Assembly (NCBI RefSeq): GCF_009905435.1
Contig: NZ_JAAAMT010000041.1
Location: 1 to 51,624 of the forward strand
Direction: 5' to 3'
Length of the DNA: 51,624 bases
DNA from: Pseudomonas sp. R5(2019)
GTDB lineage: Bacteria; Pseudomonadota; Gammaproteobacteria; Pseudomonadales; Pseudomonadaceae
How positions within the stretch are numbered: the stretch's first letter is position 1; the number at the start of each line of letters is the position of its first letter. Shown piece after piece: positions 16,134 through 24,808 of this stretch. A program made the position numbers and the translations under genes. A model generated the notes under the pieces. That model ran no database searches and had not been told where the DNA came from. It worked only from the letters and a program-made list of their open reading frames with translations.

Positions 16134-17863
16134 TATTTTGTACCCGCCGGCCTTTTACCCGCCGACAAGGGCGGGGTTCGAGGCGGAATGAGTCGCTTCG
16201 TGCCGGTCGACTCAAATGCGCTGGCCAGGCGAAGCAGCGTCGAATCGTCATAGGCACGACCGGCAAAAGTCAGCCCGACCGGCATGCCGATGTCCGGCAT
16301 GACGCCCATCGGCACGGTGACCGTGGGCACGCCCAGGTGGCGGATGGCGAGGTTGCCGTTGGCGACCCAGACGCCGTTGCTCCACGCGATATCCGCAGAC
16401 GTCGGATCGACATCGGCATTCGCGGGCCCAACGTCGGCTACGGTCGGGAACAGCACCGCGTCGAGCCCCCGCTGATCCATCCAGTCCTCCAGATCGATCC
16501 GGCGCGTCTGTTCAAGCCCGCGCAGGCCGTCAGCCAGCGTGGGGATCTCGTCCCACGGCGTGATGCCGCGCTCGGCCATGCGCACATACTCGTCCATGCC
16601 AGCGGCAAGGTCTCCCTCCCGATTGGGCAGCGTCCCGGGGTCGTGCGGGAAAATCAGCGGGCCGTCGACATCGACCAGACGGTTCAGCGCGGGATCGCCG
16701 TTGGCCCGGAGAAAATCATCGAACGCCCAGGCCGTCAGATCCCACAACTCATGATGAAGGAACTCTGGGGACACCAGGCCCCGATTGAACACCGTCGGCG
16801 CACCAGGACGGTCACCCTCGCAATGGGAGACCAGCGGGAAGTCGACCTCGATCACTTCGGCACCCGCGGCTTCGAGTGCCTTGCGAGCCGCTTCCCAGAG
16901 CCCGATCACAGAGGGGCGGGTATTGATCCGCTGCCCCGTGGGGCCACCGATACCGGGCGCATCAGCCGTGCCCGCTTCGGGATCCGCGTTGATGTACATA
17001 CGGGGAATGCCGAGACGTTTTCCGGCAAGCGCATCAACATTCGCGGCAAGCTGCGGATAGGAGTCGGGGCGTACCGAGGCGACGCTCGGAATGGGCACCC
17101 AGGGCTGCAATCGCCACAGATCTCCTCGCGTGTCGGGATCGTCCGCGACCACCACATCAAGCACCTCGAGAAGGTCCGCCATGGTTCGTGCAAAGGGCAC
17201 GACAACGTCCATCGTCGGCGTCAATGGCCAGTTCCCGCGCACCGAAATCACCCCGCGCGAAGGCGTATAGGCACACAGGCCATTGTTCGAGGCGGGGCCC
17301 CGTCCGCTCGACCAGGTTTCTTCAGCGAGACCGAAGGCCGCGAAGCTGGCGGCGGTTGCAGTACCGGCGCCGTTCGAGGAACCCGATGCGAAAGGGGCGG
17401 TGAGATAGTCAGCGTTGTACGGGCTCTCGGCGCGACCGTATACCCCGCGCTGCATGCCACCGTTGGCCATGGGCGGCATATTGGTCTTGCCCAGGCAGAT
17501 CGCACCCGCGGCCCGAAGCCGTTCGATGGTGAACGCATCGCGATAGGCAATCAGGTTTTTGAAGGCAGGGCTGCCCGAGGCTGCGGTGAGCCCCTTGACC
17601 AGATAACTGTCCTTGGCGGTATAGGGAATGCCGTCGAGCGGACCGAGCGTCTGGCCCTTGACCCGACGGGCATCGGACGCCTGTGCCTCCTTGAGCGCAT
17701 CGGGGTTGCGGACCACCACCGCGTTGAGGGCGGTCGGCGTGTCGGCGCCGTCGTAGGCAGCGATCCTGGCGAGGTAGGCCTGGACCAGCTCAACCGCGGT
17801 GGTCTGGCCGGATTCAAGCGCAGCCCGCAGCTGGGCAATGGAAACCTCAGTGACCTCGATCAT
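16133..17863 (-). CDS. Amidase-signature family hydrolase
   Basis: A 576-residue amidase-signature enzyme, which hydrolyses C-N bonds of an amide with a Ser-cisSer-Lys triad. Aligning with the family, Lys84 (IPYTAKDSY), cis-Ser162 (FASGSSNGAG) and nucleophile Ser186 can be placed; 162 to 186 keeps the family spacing of 24. The nucleophile region reads EETWSSGRGPAS rather than the common GTDTGGSIRxPA, marking a divergent subgroup. No signal peptide is obvious. It is isolated: tRNA-Gln is downstream and a 454-bp regulatory gap separates it from gcd. Natural substrate unknown. Confidence 0.85.
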   Translation of the reverse strand: MIEVTEVSIAQLRAALESGQTTAVELVQAYLARIAAYDGADTPTALNAVVVRNPDALKEAQASDARRVKGQTLGPLDGIPYTAKDSYLVKGLTAASGSPAFKNLIAYRDAFTIERLRAAGAICLGKTNMPPMANGGMQRGVYGRAESPYNADYLTAPFASGSSNGAGTATAASFAAFGLAEETWSSGRGPASNNGLCAYTPSRGVISVRGNWPLTPTMDVVVPFARTMADLLEVLDVVVADDPDTRGDLWRLQPWVPIPSVASVRPDSYPQLAANVDALAGKRLGIPRMYINADPEAGTADAPGIGGPTGQRINTRPSVIGLWEAARKALEAAGAEVIEVDFPLVSHCEGDRPGAPTVFNRGLVSPEFLHHELWDLTAWAFDDFLRANGDPALNRLVDVDGPLIFPHDPGTLPNREGDLAAGMDEYVRMAERGITPWDEIPTLADGLRGLEQTRRIDLEDWMDQRGLDAVLFPTVADVGPANADVDPTSADIAWSNGVWVANGNLAIRHLGVPTVTVPMGVMPDIGMPVGLTFAGRAYDDSTLLRLASAFESTGTKRLIPPRTPPLSAGKRPAGTK

Positions 17864-18120
17864 GCTGGTACCGCCGGTTGTTGATGGGTGACGCAGTGAA
17901 AGTTCCCATCCTGCTTGAGCGCTGGCTGAGGGACATCAGGTATTTCAAAAAAGGTGCTCATATCGGTTCTCGTTGCACTGCAATGCGCGACTGGGTCTGG
18001 GCTTACAACCTGAGCGTTCTATTTAACACCATGCTCAGCGGAAAATTCGCCGGACGCGGCTTAAATCCGGATTATTACCTACAGCGCAACAATCTTTTTC
18101 CTACCCCTCGAATGACCAAT

Positions 18121-18136
18121 TGTCGCAGGGGCGACA
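18121..18136. promoter_or_regulatory. Dyad TGTCGC-N4-GCGACA upstream of gcd
   Basis: Six-base arms TGTCGC and GCGACA with a four-base centre form a 16-bp interrupted palindrome about 180 bp before the gcd start. It could be an operator for gcd or the divergent amidase gene. No regulator is encoded beside it and no known consensus is claimed. Confidence 0.35.
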
Positions 18137-18163
18137 TTTCTTTGATATCGTTGCCAGCCTAAC

Positions 18164-18177
18164 TAACTAATTAGTTA
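18164..18177. promoter_or_regulatory. Perfect 14-bp palindrome TAACTAATTAGTTA
   Basis: An uninterrupted AT-rich palindrome lies 28 bp after the TGTCGC dyad, inside the gcd/amidase gap. Its form resembles TetR or MarR operators. Position suits control of gcd transcription; the cognate protein is not in this window as far as can be seen. Confidence 0.4.
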
Positions 18178-18317
18178 ACGGACTTTGCAGGCATTCCGCT
18201 AACAGATCATGAAAAGTCCCCCAGCGGCCACTGTCCTTGAAGCAGCGGCAAAGGCTGTTGCTTTCACTACTCTTAACTTTTCCCACAAACGTTCATGCGT
18301 CAGCAGGATCTTGCACT

Positions 18318-20741
18318 ATGACTAACTCTCGACCGCCGGCATCCGTCAGCCGCTGGCCCATTTGGGTCGCCGCCTTGGGTGTGCTGGTATTTGGCTTACT
18401 CTTCGCAGCCGGTGGCGGCTACCTCGCGACACTTGGCGGCAGCGGGTACTTCCTGCTCGCCGGCCTCGGTATGCTGGTATCGGCTGTACTGCTCTTCAAA
18501 CAGCGCCTGGCGGGCGCCTGGCTGTTCGCGGCAGTGATGGGGCTGTCTGTGATCTGGGCGCTGGTCGATGCCGGCCTGAACTTCTGGCCGCAGATCTCGC
18601 GCCTGTTCGCCCTGGGCGTACTGAGCCTGGTGGTGGCGTTGGTTTACCCAACCCTGCGCAAGGCCAATGGCCTGGCCGGCGGTGCCGGTGGCTACGCGTT
18701 GAGCGGCCTGCTGGTGATCGCCGTGGTCGGCGGTGCAGCGGGCATGTTCGTCCCCCACGCTTCGGTCGCCCCTACCGGCAACGGCCCGGGCCTGACCAAG
18801 GTCGACCCTGCCAATGCCCAGAAAAACTGGGCGCACTACGGTAACGACGAAGGTGGCAGCCGCTTCGCCGCGCTGGACCAGATCAACCGTGACAACGTCT
18901 CCAAACTGGTACCGGCCTGGACTTACCAGACTGGCGACATCGCGCTCAGCAATGGCAACGGCGCCGAAGACCAGCTGACGCCGTTGCAGGTAGGCGACAA
19001 GGTGTTTATCTGCACCCCGCACAACAACCTCATCGCGCTGGATGCCGACACCGGTAAACAGCTGTGGAAAAACGCGATCAACGCCCAGTCGGCTGTCTGG
19101 CAGCGCTGCCGCGGCATGGCCTACTTCGACGCCAGCGCTGCAGTCGCCCAGCCCACCGACGGCAGCACGCCCGCCACGCCCGTTGCCGTGCCGGCCGGTG
19201 CCAATTGCCAGCGGCGCCTGCTGACCAACACCATCGATGCGCGCCTGATCGCCGTTGACGCTGAAACCGGTGAGTTCTGCCAGGGCTTCGGTAACAATGG
19301 CCAGGTCGATCTGAAAGCCGGCCTGGGCAACGTCCCTGATTCGTACTACCAGCTGTCGTCGGCCCCGCTGATGGCCGGGACCACCGTGGTGGTCGGCGGT
19401 CGCGTCGCCGACAACGTCCAGACCGACATGCCAGGGGGTGTGATCCGTGGTTTCGACGTCATCAGTGGCGAAATGCGCTGGGCATTCGACCCGGGCAACC
19501 CGCAAGACAAGCAGGCCCCCGCAGACGGCAGCTCTTACGTGCGCAGCACGCCGAACAGCTGGGCACCGATGTCCTACGACCCGGCGATGAACACCATTTT
19601 CCTGCCGATGGGCAGTTCGTCCACCGACCTCTACGGTGTGGAACGTACCGAGCTGAACCACAAATACGGCGCTTCCGTTCTCGCGCTGAACGCCACCACG
19701 GGCGAAGAGAAGTGGGTCTACCAGACCGTTCACAACGACCTGTGGGACTTCGACCTGCCCATGCAGCCAAGCCTGATCGACTTCACCCAGGCAGACGGCA
19801 GCAAGGTGCCGGCTATTGTCATCGGTACCAAAGCCGGTCAGATCTTCGTGCTCGACCGCGCCACCGGTAAACCGCTGACCAAAGTCGAGGAAGTGCCGGT
19901 CAAGGCCGCCAGCATCCCGAAAGAGCCTTACTCGCCAACCCAGCTCAAATCGGTGGGCATGCCACAGATCGGCGCCGAACACCTGACCGAGTCGGACATG
20001 TGGGGTGCCACGCCGTTCGACCAAATGCTGTGCCGCATCTCGTTCAAGAAAATGCGTTATGAAGGCCTGTTCACCGCACCGGGCACCGATGTGTCGCTGA
20101 GTTTCCCGGGTTCGCTGGGCGGCATGAACTGGGGCAGCATTTCGACTGATCCGGTACACGGCTTCATCTTCGTCAACGACATGCGTCTGGGCCTGTGGAT
20201 TCAGATGGTCCCGCAGGAGAAAGACGCCAAGGCCTCTTCGGGTGGCGAAGCCATCAACACCGGCATGGGCGCGGTGCCGCTCAAAGGCACCCCGTATGCC
20301 GTGAACAAGAACCGCTTCCTGTCGATTGCCGGCATCCCTTGCCAGGCGCCGCCGTTCGGTTCCCTGACCGCGATCGACATGAAGACCCAGAAAGTCGCAT
20401 GGCAAGTGCCGGTTGGCACCGTTCAGGACACCGGCCCGATGGGTATCAAGATGCACCTGCCGCTGCCAATCGGTATGCCGACGCTGGGCGGTACGTTGTC
20501 CACCCAGGGTGGCCTGGTGTTTATCGCCGGTACTCAGGACTACTACCTGCGCGCGTTCAACACGGCCAACGGTGAGGAAGCCTGGAAAGCCCGCCTGCCG
20601 GTCGGCAGCCAGGGTGGCCCGATGACCTACGTGTCGCCGAAAACCGGCAAGCAGTACGTTGTCATCACCGCCGGTGGTGCGCGCCAGTCGCCTGACCGCG
20701 GCGATTATGTGATCGCTTACGCGCTGCCTGACAGCCAGTAA
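18318..20741 (+). CDS. gcd: Membrane-bound PQQ glucose dehydrogenase
   Basis: An 807-residue quinoprotein that oxidises glucose to gluconolactone in the periplasm and passes electrons to ubiquinone. The N-terminal 150 residues hold about five membrane helices. The periplasmic eight-bladed propeller follows, with HYGNDEGGSRFAALDQINRDNVSKLVPAW, repeated GEEKWVYQT-type blade motifs, TVHNDLWDFDLPMQPSLID, and the C-terminal TPTLGGTLSTQGG-like and DYYLRAFN segments. The length matches bacterial Gcd. ATG 18318 is chosen over an upstream TTG because aggat sits 8 bases ahead and the protein then starts like other Gcd proteins. A strong terminator follows. Confidence 0.93.
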   Translation: MTNSRPPASVSRWPIWVAALGVLVFGLLFAAGGGYLATLGGSGYFLLAGLGMLVSAVLLFKQRLAGAWLFAAVMGLSVIWALVDAGLNFWPQISRLFALGVLSLVVALVYPTLRKANGLAGGAGGYALSGLLVIAVVGGAAGMFVPHASVAPTGNGPGLTKVDPANAQKNWAHYGNDEGGSRFAALDQINRDNVSKLVPAWTYQTGDIALSNGNGAEDQLTPLQVGDKVFICTPHNNLIALDADTGKQLWKNAINAQSAVWQRCRGMAYFDASAAVAQPTDGSTPATPVAVPAGANCQRRLLTNTIDARLIAVDAETGEFCQGFGNNGQVDLKAGLGNVPDSYYQLSSAPLMAGTTVVVGGRVADNVQTDMPGGVIRGFDVISGEMRWAFDPGNPQDKQAPADGSSYVRSTPNSWAPMSYDPAMNTIFLPMGSSSTDLYGVERTELNHKYGASVLALNATTGEEKWVYQTVHNDLWDFDLPMQPSLIDFTQADGSKVPAIVIGTKAGQIFVLDRATGKPLTKVEEVPVKAASIPKEPYSPTQLKSVGMPQIGAEHLTESDMWGATPFDQMLCRISFKKMRYEGLFTAPGTDVSLSFPGSLGGMNWGSISTDPVHGFIFVNDMRLGLWIQMVPQEKDAKASSGGEAINTGMGAVPLKGTPYAVNKNRFLSIAGIPCQAPPFGSLTAIDMKTQKVAWQVPVGTVQDTGPMGIKMHLPLPIGMPTLGGTLSTQGGLVFIAGTQDYYLRAFNTANGEEAWKARLPVGSQGGPMTYVSPKTGKQYVVITAGGARQSPDRGDYVIAYALPDSQ

Positions 20742-20756
20742 AGCGGCATCACCTCG

Positions 20757-20797
20757 AACCCGCTGTCGCCTTGAAAGGGTGGCAGCGGGTTTTTTGT
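20757..20797 (+). terminator. Rho-independent terminator of gcd
   Basis: Arms aacccgctg (20757-20765) and cagcgggtt (20783-20791), extended by further partial pairing toward the loop, are followed by a run of T (gttttttgtt). This is a textbook terminator 16 bp after the gcd stop. Confidence 0.88.
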
Positions 20798-20895
20798 TGC
20801 CTGAAAAGACCGATGCACGGTTCACCCCCAGTTTCGTGAATCCGGACTAGGCTATTTCAGGCTTGCAATTCATCACACTTGAGGAGGGCATTTCC

Positions 20896-21549
20896 ATGGC
20901 ACTGCGTATCAACGACCAGGTCCCCGACTTTACGGCCGATACCGATCAGGGGCCTGTCAAATTTCACGACTGGATTGGTTCGGACTGGGCCATTCTGTTT
21001 TCCCACCCGAAAGACTTCACTCCGGTGTGCACCACCGAATTCGGCGTTGTGGCACAACTGGCCGATGAATGGGCCAAGCGTGGCGCCAAGGTGATTGGCG
21101 TGTCAGTCGACGGTGTCGACGCGCACAAGAAGTGGAAGGGCGATATTGAAGGAATCTGCAACACCAAGGCCACTTTTCCGATCATTGCCGATGAAGGGCT
21201 GGCTGTCTCCAAGGCGTACGACATGCTGCCGGCCGAGGCTTACCTGCCCGATGGCCGTACGGCTGCCGATACGGCCACGGTGCGTTCAGTGTTCATCATC
21301 GGGCCGGACAAGAAGCTCAAACTGTCGATGACCTATCCCATGTCCGTAGGCCGCAACTTTGCCGAAGTGCTGCGTGCGCTGGACGCCCTGCAGCTGACCT
21401 ACAACGTGCCACTGGCCACCCCGGCCAACTGGACGCAGGGCCAGGATGTGATCGTCGCCCTCGCGCTCAATGATGATCAGGCTCGGGAGAAATACGGCAA
21501 CATCGACATCAAGCTGCCTTATCTGCGCACGATCAAGGCGCCGAAGTAG
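20896..21549 (+). CDS. lsfA: 1-Cys peroxiredoxin, LsfA type
   Basis: A 217-residue Prx6-type peroxiredoxin. The peroxidatic cysteine is Cys45 in SHPKDFTPVCTTEF, and the C-terminal extension (YNVPLATPANWTQGQDVIV) is typical of 1-Cys enzymes. No resolving cysteine pattern is visible. A strong gaggagg precedes ATG 20896. In Pseudomonas lsfA is usually induced by sulfate starvation and placed with ssu genes for alkanesulfonate use. Here a nitronate monooxygenase and sulfonate-type genes follow at a distance, which supports a sulfur-related setting. It detoxifies peroxides. Confidence 0.9.
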   Translation: MALRINDQVPDFTADTDQGPVKFHDWIGSDWAILFSHPKDFTPVCTTEFGVVAQLADEWAKRGAKVIGVSVDGVDAHKKWKGDIEGICNTKATFPIIADEGLAVSKAYDMLPAEAYLPDGRTAADTATVRSVFIIGPDKKLKLSMTYPMSVGRNFAEVLRALDALQLTYNVPLATPANWTQGQDVIVALALNDDQAREKYGNIDIKLPYLRTIKAPK

Positions 21550-21611
21550 GGCAAACGCACTTTGTAGGGGCAAGGAATTGCCTCAATGCCAGTCAGTTAA
21601 GGCGAGATCCA

Positions 21612-21698
21612 TGTGGGAGCGGATTTATCCGCGAATGTAGACGCCGCACAATGCCTGATAAACCGCGGTGTTTATTCGCGGATAAATCCGCTCCCACA
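21612..21698. repeat. REP pair, perfect 25-bp inverted repeat
   Basis: Two exactly complementary 25-base arms (21612-21636 and 21674-21698; tgtgggagcgg... inward) enclose 37 bases. The same unit recurs at 41648-41753. It lies after lsfA and probably ends its transcript by forming a long hairpin. Confidence 0.85.
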
Positions 21699-21816
21699 GT
21701 GGTTCGGCCTAGCTTCGGGGAGTGTCTGCGAGCAAACGTGAAATGATGGGGTTTATAACGATACCGAGTCTTTCTAGACTGGCGACCCCTCTGTTGTGCC
21801 AGACACGGTGAATTGC

Positions 21817-22878
21817 ATGGACAATCTTCTGAGCTCTATCGGCGTTCGTTATCCCATCGTACAAGCGCCAATGGCCGGTACGGCCACCCCGGCCCTGGCG
21901 GCGGCCGTCAGTAATGCAGGCGGGCTGGGCTCGATTTCCATCGCAGCGGCAAACATCGACGCTGCTCGCCAGATGATTCGGGCGCTGCGCGCGGGCACCG
22001 ACAAACCGTTCAACGTCAATGTCTTTTGCCATGTACCGTCGCAGCCCAACAGCGCCGTCGAGCAGGCCTGGCTTGCGCATCTGGCGCCCTGGTTCGCCGA
22101 GTTTGGCGCGCAGCCGCCGGCCGCGCTTCATGACATCTACACCAGCTTCAGCGCCAGCGAGCAACAGCTGCAGCTGTTGCTGGAGGAGCGCCCGGCAGTG
22201 GTCAGCTTTCACCTCGGCCTGCCGCCCCAGGCCTTCATCGATTCGCTGAAGGCCGCGGGTATTGTGTTGTTTGCCAGTGCCACTTGCCTGAGTGAAGCGC
22301 AGGCGGTGCAAGCGGCCGGGATCGACGTGGTGGTGGCGCAAGGGATCGAGGCGGGCGGGCATCGCGGAATCTTCGATCCCAAGGCCGAGGATGAGCAGTT
22401 GCCAACCTTGGCGCTGGTGGATCTGCTGGTCCGCCAGCTAAGGATTCCGGTGATTGCCGCCGGCGGGCTGATGGACGGTGCCGACGTTGACATTGCGCTG
22501 GGCCGTGGCGCCCTGGCTGCGCAACTGGGGACCGCCTTTGTGTTGTGCCCGGAGTCATCGGCCAATGCGGCCTACCGGCAGATGCTCGGCAGTGAACGCG
22601 CACAGCTGACCCAGCTGACTGACGTGATTTCCGGCCGGCCGGCGCGGGGTATGGTCAACCGCTTCATGCGTGAAGTCGGTGCGCCCGGCCATCCGCCGGT
22701 GCCAGGGTTTGGCATTGCCTACAACGCTGGCAAGCAGCTCAGCGAAGCGGCGTCGAAGGCGGGCAGTTCTGAGTTCTCACCGTTCTGGGCGGGCCAGCAA
22801 GCCGCACGGGCGCGGGCGCTTCCGGCGGCTGAGTTGATGGCGGCATTAGTGAGTGAGTCGCAGGCTTGTAAACACTGA
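21817..22878 (+). CDS. Nitronate monooxygenase family FMN enzyme
   Basis: A 353-residue TIM-barrel flavoprotein. The opening GVRYPIVQAPMAGTATPALAAAVSNAGGLGSI, the central VSFHLGLPP, VVAQGIEAGGHRG with the conserved His, and IPVIAAGGLMDGADVDIALGRGALAAQLGTAFVLCPES are hallmark nitronate monooxygenase (2-nitropropane dioxygenase) segments. It oxidises nitronates such as propionate 3-nitronate. ATG 21817 gives the standard N-terminus; a GTG at 21796 is less likely. It converges with the binding-protein gene at 22894. The 267-bp gap from lsfA holds a REP. Confidence 0.88.
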   Translation: MDNLLSSIGVRYPIVQAPMAGTATPALAAAVSNAGGLGSISIAAANIDAARQMIRALRAGTDKPFNVNVFCHVPSQPNSAVEQAWLAHLAPWFAEFGAQPPAALHDIYTSFSASEQQLQLLLEERPAVVSFHLGLPPQAFIDSLKAAGIVLFASATCLSEAQAVQAAGIDVVVAQGIEAGGHRGIFDPKAEDEQLPTLALVDLLVRQLRIPVIAAGGLMDGADVDIALGRGALAAQLGTAFVLCPESSANAAYRQMLGSERAQLTQLTDVISGRPARGMVNRFMREVGAPGHPPVPGFGIAYNAGKQLSEAASKAGSSEFSPFWAGQQAARARALPAAELMAALVSESQACKH

Positions 22879-22893
22879 TGGCTGAACAGCCGT

Positions 22894-23853
22894 TTATGGC
22901 TTCCAGATCTCGACATCCTTGGCGTCCACCGCCTTGGGCAGCAAGCCTGCGGCGAAGAAGGCATCGGCGATTTTCTGCTGTTCACCCAGTTGGTCGCCTT
23001 TGACCGGCTGGACCTGATAACTGCGATGGGTGTTGGCGGTTTCGACCGTGACCAGATCGAGGTTGCCCCACAACGGGCCGAGTATTTTTGCCGCTTCAGT
23101 GGGGTGGGCTTTGACCCAGGCTCCGGTCTTGTGCAGCTGCTCGTAAACCAGTTTGAGCACGTCCGGGTGGGCCTTGGCGTAGCTTGTGCTGGTCAGGTAA
23201 TAGCGTTTGTAACTGGCCAGGCCGGTGCCGTCCGCCAGGGTCCGGGTTGGCAATTGCAGTTGCACGCTGGTGAGAAAGGGTTCCCAGGTGACCCAGGCGT
23301 CAACCTTGTTGTTCTCGAAGGCCGCGCGGCCGTCGGCGGGTGTCAGGTAAGCCGGTTGTATATCCGAGAACTCGAGGCCTGCTTTTTTCAGGGCGACGAT
23401 CAGCAAATAGTGAGAGCCGGCCGCCTTGGTGACCGCGACTTTCTTGCCTTTGAGATCCGATAGCTGCCGTAGCGGCGAGTCCTTGCGCACGACAATCGCC
23501 TGGGCTGAAGGTGAGGGCGCCTCTTCGGCAAAGTAGGTCAGCTTGGCCTGGGCCGCCTGAGCGAAAATCGGTACGGTATCGGCGACGTCGGCACTGATGT
23601 CGACATTGCCGACATTCAATGCTTCGAGCAGCGGCAAGCCACTGGGAAATTCATGCCAGCTGACGTCGATGTTCTGCTGTGCGAGGGCTTTGTCCAGCGT
23701 GCCTTGGGTTTTCAGCAAGGTGATCAGGGTCGATGACTTCTGGTATCCGATCCGTAGGGTTTCGCTGGCCTGCGCCGGAAGGGCGAATGCCACGGACAAC
23801 GCCACGACCAGGCTGGCCAGAAGCGGACGATAGATTTTCAATGACTGTGACAT
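22894..23853 (-). CDS. Sulfonate/nitrate/taurine-type ABC substrate-binding protein
   Basis: A 319-residue periplasmic binding protein of the SsuA/TauA group. After a signal peptide (LLASLVVALSVAFALPAQA) the mature chain starts SETLRIGYQKSSTLITLLKTQGTL, then WHEFPSGLPLLEALNVGNVDISADVADTVPIFAQAA and LRQLSDLKGKKVAVTKAAGSHYLL, all typical. I start at ATG 23853; the frame is open to an ATG at 23901 that would spoil the signal peptide. No permease or ATPase gene adjoins it, so it is an orphan or serves a distant SsuBC. It is divergent from ssuF across an AT-rich region. Confidence 0.85.
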   Translation of the reverse strand: MSQSLKIYRPLLASLVVALSVAFALPAQASETLRIGYQKSSTLITLLKTQGTLDKALAQQNIDVSWHEFPSGLPLLEALNVGNVDISADVADTVPIFAQAAQAKLTYFAEEAPSPSAQAIVVRKDSPLRQLSDLKGKKVAVTKAAGSHYLLIVALKKAGLEFSDIQPAYLTPADGRAAFENNKVDAWVTWEPFLTSVQLQLPTRTLADGTGLASYKRYYLTSTSYAKAHPDVLKLVYEQLHKTGAWVKAHPTEAAKILGPLWGNLDLVTVETANTHRSYQVQPVKGDQLGEQQKIADAFFAAGLLPKAVDAKDVEIWKP

Positions 23854-23944
23854 GGCGCGCTCGTCTGTAGGGAAAGAAAAAGGTGGGCTTTTCCGAAGCA
23901 TAAGGTTCTAAAAAATATTGTATAAATAATTTTTAGGAATGAGC

Positions 23945-23968
23945 TTATGGAGAGCGGCTATTCCATAA
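23945..23968. promoter_or_regulatory. Dyad TTATGGA-N10-TCCATAA in an AT-rich divergent promoter region
   Basis: Seven-base perfect arms separated by ten bases lie in a markedly AT-rich patch (about 23900-24000) between the divergent binding-protein and ssuF genes. A second partial symmetry (ggaat at 23937, attcc at 23960) overlaps it. A LysR-type sulfur regulator such as CysB or Cbl is a reasonable candidate given the flanking genes, but no consensus match is claimed. Confidence 0.4.
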
Positions 23969-24077
23969 AGGTATAAATAAATAGTTAATTATTCCTTTTG
24001 TTGTCATCTGGAAAGGTGCACTTTGAGGGCCTGCACATCAGGGCGGATTTGCCCAACCTCAAACAGGAAGCCTCGAC

Positions 24078-24293
24078 ATGACCATCAAAGCGATCAACGT
24101 TCGTAACCAGTTCAAGGGCGTCATCAAGGAAATTCTGCAAGGCGAGGTGGTTTCCGAAATCGATGTACAAACCGCTTCCGGCATCGTGACTTCGGTGATC
24201 ACCACCCGTTCAGTGCGCGACCTTGAATTGAAAGTCGGCAGCGAGGTCATTGCCTTCGTCAAATCCACTGAGGTGTCGATCGCCAAGCTGTGA
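24078..24293 (+). CDS. ssuF: TOBE-domain molybdopterin-binding protein, SsuF-like
   Basis: A 71-residue protein made of one TOBE (molbindin) domain: INVRNQFKGVIKEILQGEVVSEIDVQTASG IVTSVITTRSV.DLELKVGSEVIAFVKSTEVSIAKL. In Pseudomonas a protein of this size is the last gene of ssuEADCBF. Here it stands apart from the other ssu genes, with its own ribosome site (aggaag) and upstream AT-rich region. It may bind molybdate or another oxyanion. The symbol is given by similarity in size and setting; a general molbindin name is the safe alternative. Confidence 0.75.
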   Translation: MTIKAINVRNQFKGVIKEILQGEVVSEIDVQTASGIVTSVITTRSVRDLELKVGSEVIAFVKSTEVSIAKL

Positions 24294-24313
24294 GGGGCCT
24301 CATACTCGATCAG

Positions 24314-24808
24314 TCAAGCCTCGCGGCCATGCGCCGCGGCGGCCAATTGCCCGGTATCGACGCGAACAAAAATGGAATCGCCAATGGCGGTAAGCATGTC
24401 GCCGGCATACACCTCGCAGATAATGCGGCTCTTGCGGCCGACTTCGCCCTCGACCCTGGCGCGCAAGGTGAGCGGCACACCCATCGGCGTCGGCCTGATG
24501 AACTTGATGCCAAGGTTGCCGGTGACGCAGTCGATGCGTGGCAGGCTTCCAACCGTCCGGTTTTCGGCGCGGTAATGGTAGGCCATCGCGGTCCAGTTGG
24601 AATGGCAATCGACCAGCATTGCGATCAGCCCGCCGTACACCAGGTCCGGCCAGCCGCAGTACCTGGCCTCTGGCAGATGCTCGGCCATGACATGCACACC
24701 ATCCTCGTGCCAGAAGCTCTTGATGTGCAGGCCGTGCGGGTTACTACCACCGCAGCCATAACAGACGCCTTCTGGTGCGGCCTGGTCTTGCAGAGAAGTC
24801 TCGAACAT
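24314..24808 (-). CDS. PaaI-family hotdog thioesterase
   Basis: A 164-residue hotdog-fold protein. PEGVCYGCGGSNPHGLHIKSFWHEDG at the N-terminus and WPDLVYGGLIAMLVDCHSNWTAMAY, with the conserved GG helix start and acidic residue, are typical of PaaI-like acyl-CoA thioesterases. FIRPTPMGVPLTLRARV and DSIFVRVD complete the domain. The CxxC pair in YGCGGSNP is seen in many members. It converges with ssuF, with 20 bp between stops. Substrate unknown. Confidence 0.8.
   Translation of the reverse strand: MFETSLQDQAAPEGVCYGCGGSNPHGLHIKSFWHEDGVHVMAEHLPEARYCGWPDLVYGGLIAMLVDCHSNWTAMAYHYRAENRTVGSLPRIDCVTGNLGIKFIRPTPMGVPLTLRARVEGEVGRKSRIICEVYAGDMLTAIGDSIFVRVDTGQLAAAAHGREA

Larger units (their letters stand above)
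17864..18317. other. Divergent intergenic region, amidase and gcd
   Basis: This 454-bp gap holds the starts of both genes. Small open frames occur (for example 17878-18162) but lack a convincing ribosome site and family features. Two dyads are noted separately at 18121-18136 and 18164-18177. The part from about 18020 to 18170 is visibly more AT-rich than the coding flanks, as expected of a promoter region. Confidence 0.5.

Noticed and set aside
15940..17863. tRNA-Gln as the attachment site of an island bearing the amidase.
   Set aside because: No integrase and no repeated tRNA 3' end was seen; ordinary adjacency is enough.
15887..17884. A 665-codon plus-strand frame across tRNA-Gln and the amidase gene.
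   Set aside because: It would read through a clear tRNA and is antisense to a well-supported enzyme; no family features.
17878..18162. A 94-codon frame in the gcd/amidase gap.
   Set aside because: No convincing ribosome site, no family likeness, and it covers the AT-rich presumed promoter region.
18396..20825. An 809-codon open frame on the minus strand opposite gcd.
   Set aside because: It lies almost wholly inside gcd, has the His/Arg/Val-rich make-up of an antisense shadow of a high-GC gene, and shows no recognisable domain.
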